6,533 bases of DNA from Desulfobacteraceae bacterium (GTDB taxonomy: Bacteria; Desulfobacterota; DSM-4660; Desulfatiglandales; Desulfatiglandaceae). The stretch is taken from positions 1 to 6,533 of the forward strand of contig DAOVUP010000094.1 of the NCBI GenBank assembly GCA_030632525.1. The letters run 5' to 3'. Shown here one piece after another: positions 5,109 to 6,533 of the stretch. The translations under genes and the position numbers were made by a program. A model generated the notes under the pieces. That model saw nothing but the letters and a program-made list of their open reading frames with translations. It ran no database searches and was not told the origin of the DNA. Each line of letters starts with the position of its first letter. The stretch's first letter is position 1.

Positions 5109-6533
5109 TCGTGGTGGGTGCTGGTCATGGTGGCTGTGAAGCTGCCCTGGCTGCCTCACGAATGGGGCACCCCACGCTTTTGCTAACCATTAATCTCGAC
5201 CAAATCGCCGCCATGAGCTGTAATCCCGCCATCGGGGGATTGGCCAAAGGGCATTTGGTAAAGGAGATCGACGCCCTTGGCGGCGAGATGGCCAGGAACA
5301 CCGACCAGACCGGAATACAGTTCCGGCGTCTCAATACGCGAAAAGGGTTGGCCGTACAGGGATCGAGATCACAAAACGACCGGGATCTTTACCGCAAACG
5401 TATGAAGTCGGTCGTTGAGGCACAACCCAACTTAGACATCCGCCAGGCCATGGTGGACTCTCTCCTGGTGGAAGATAGGCAGGTCCATGGGGTAGAAACC
5501 CATATCCATGAAAAATTCTTGTCTCGTACCGTCATTTTGACTACAGGCACCTTCTTGAGGGGGCTTATACACATCGGCCTCGATCATTTTCCCGCCGGCC
5601 GCATGGGAGATCCACCATCTGTTCGGTTAGCCAGACAATTGGAGTCTTTGGGTTTTGAGGTAGGAAGACTTAAGACCGGAACCACACCACGTCTGAACGG
5701 CAGGACCATTGACTACGAGGGCTTAACCATACAACCCGGGGATGAGAATCCGAGGCCGTTCTCTTTTACAACCACCAGCATCCCTCTCCCCCAGGTGCCC
5801 TGCCATATTACATACACCAGCCAGAAAACCCACGAGATTATCAGAGAGGGCCTGGACCGATCTCCCCTGTTCAGCGGCGTCATAAAAGGCGTTGGCGCAA
5901 GGTACTGCCCCTCCATTGAGGACAAGGTGGTTCGTTTTGCAGAAAAAGAACGCCACCAGATATTTCTTGAGCCTGAGGGCCTAAATACATCTGAGGTATA
6001 CCCCAACGGCTTAGCCACGAGCCTGCCCGTAGACATACAGACCAAAATGATACGCTCCATCCCCGGTCTTGAGAGAGCGGAGATCGTGAGGACCGGCTAT
6101 GCCATTGAATATGACTACATAAATCCCCTCCAATTAGAACCGACCCAGGAGACCAAATTGGTAAAGGGTCTTTTTCATGCAGGCCAAATAAACGGTACTT
6201 CTGGCTATGAAGAAGCAGCTGCCCAAGGGCTTATGGCCGGGATCAATGCTGTCTTGAAGGTGAGAGGAGAGGAGCCTTTGATTCTTTCCAGATCAGAGGC
6301 CTATATCGGTGTCCTGATCGATGACCTGGTCACCAAGGGAGCTACAGAACCACACCGCATGTTCACAGCCAGGGCAGAATATCGCCTACCTCTGAGGGAA
6401 GATAATGCCGATTTCAGGCTTAGGGATAAGGGACACGATTTAGGCTTAGTGTCTGATGACATCTATAAGAAGTTTTGCAGGAAGCGAGACCTGGTAGAAG
6501 ACCTGCTCTTACGGTTACAAAAAATTAAGTTAC
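5078..6533 (+). CDS. mnmG: tRNA uridine-5-carboxymethylaminomethyl modification enzyme MnmG (GidA), 3' end outside window
   Basis: 485 codons are visible of a usual 620-630, so the C-terminal MnmE-binding domain is mostly cut off. With MnmE, MnmG builds the carboxymethylaminomethyl group on wobble uridine 34 of certain tRNAs, using FAD, NADH and methylenetetrahydrofolate. The sequence shows the Rossmann dinucleotide site [12 protein letters not shown] (12-23) and the family hallmark [20 protein letters not shown] (46-65) with conserved C48. RYCPSIEDK (275-283) carries the second conserved cysteine, C277. The GidA signature [20 protein letters not shown] (368-387) and [18 protein letters not shown] (428-445) follow. 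Two signature positions deviate: GHGG instead of the usual GHAG, and GARYCPS instead of GPRYCPS. ATG 5078 is the only in-frame start; TAG lies in frame at 5048, and the only site before the ATG is a weak GGTG. mnmE is not next to it here. A housekeeping gene, divergent from the hydroxyacid cluster. Confidence 0.97.
   Translation, partial: MSTYTKEYDVIVVGAGHGGCEAALAASRMGHPTLLLTINLDQIAAMSCNPAIGGLAKGHLVKEIDALGGEMARNTDQTGIQFRRLNTRKGLAVQGSRSQNDRDLYRKRMKSVVEAQPNLDIRQAMVDSLLVEDRQVHGVETHIHEKFLSRTVILTTGTFLRGLIHIGLDHFPAGRMGDPPSVRLARQLESLGFEVGRLKTGTTPRLNGRTIDYEGLTIQPGDENPRPFSFTTTSIPLPQVPCHITYTSQKTHEIIREGLDRSPLFSGVIKGVGARYCPSIEDKVVRFAEKERHQIFLEPEGLNTSEVYPNGLATSLPVDIQTKMIRSIPGLERAEIVRTGYAIEYDYINPLQLEPTQETKLVKGLFHAGQINGTSGYEEAAAQGLMAGINAVLKVRGEEPLILSRSEAYIGVLIDDLVTKGATEPHRMFTARAEYRLPLREDNADFRLRDKGHDLGLVSDDIYKKFCRKRDLVEDLLLRLQKIKL

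Noticed and set aside
5713..6060. Minus-strand frames inside mnmG
   Set aside because: They are antisense to the strongly conserved MnmG sequence and have no recognisable domain.

Overview
The window shows five protein-coding genes from a bacterium with moderate GC. Four lie on the minus strand and read leftward: an MFS transporter (4763-3552), an unnamed kinase-like protein (3517-2612), a LarA-family nickel-dependent 2-hydroxyacid racemase (2446-1169), and a GlcD-type FAD-dependent 2-hydroxyacid dehydrogenase that runs off the left edge (1087-1). The fifth, mnmG (gidA), starts at 5078 on the plus strand and runs off the right edge. Sequence style and gene content suggest an anaerobic bacterium of the Deltaproteobacteria (Desulfobacterota) kind. 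This is an inference from protein flavour, and no marker here proves it.

Left part (1-2446): larA and the glcD-like gene are in the same orientation, 81 bases apart, and probably co-transcribed. Together they make chemical sense: a racemase interconverts the two stereoisomers of a 2-hydroxyacid such as lactate, and a flavin dehydrogenase oxidises one isomer to the 2-oxoacid. The genes for the LarA cofactor (larB, larC, larE) are not in the window.

Middle (2447-2619): the 165-base gap upstream of larA carries a phased array of degenerate 7-base units (YATCNNG, about eleven copies), two further units apart from the array, a 6-bp hairpin with a GCGA tetraloop, and a CCCCG/CGGGG hairpin. It looks like a dispersed intergenic repeat element. 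The array supplies the stop codon of the neighbouring kinase-like gene.

Right-middle (2612-4763): the MFS transporter and the kinase-like protein are 34 bases apart and look like an operon. Transport plus racemase plus dehydrogenase suggests a 2-hydroxyacid uptake and oxidation locus, but the repeat element between the two pairs leaves it open whether all four are one unit.

Right (4764-6533): a 314-base divergent intergenic region holds a strong sigma70-type promoter for mnmG (TTGACA, 17-bp spacer, TACACT) and weaker candidates for the MFS gene. The best ribosome binding site before mnmG serves not the mnmG ATG but an out-of-frame GTG that opens an 18-codon leader overlapping the mnmG start. 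This is the oddest regulatory feature of the window. No RNA gene, CRISPR array or insertion sequence was seen.
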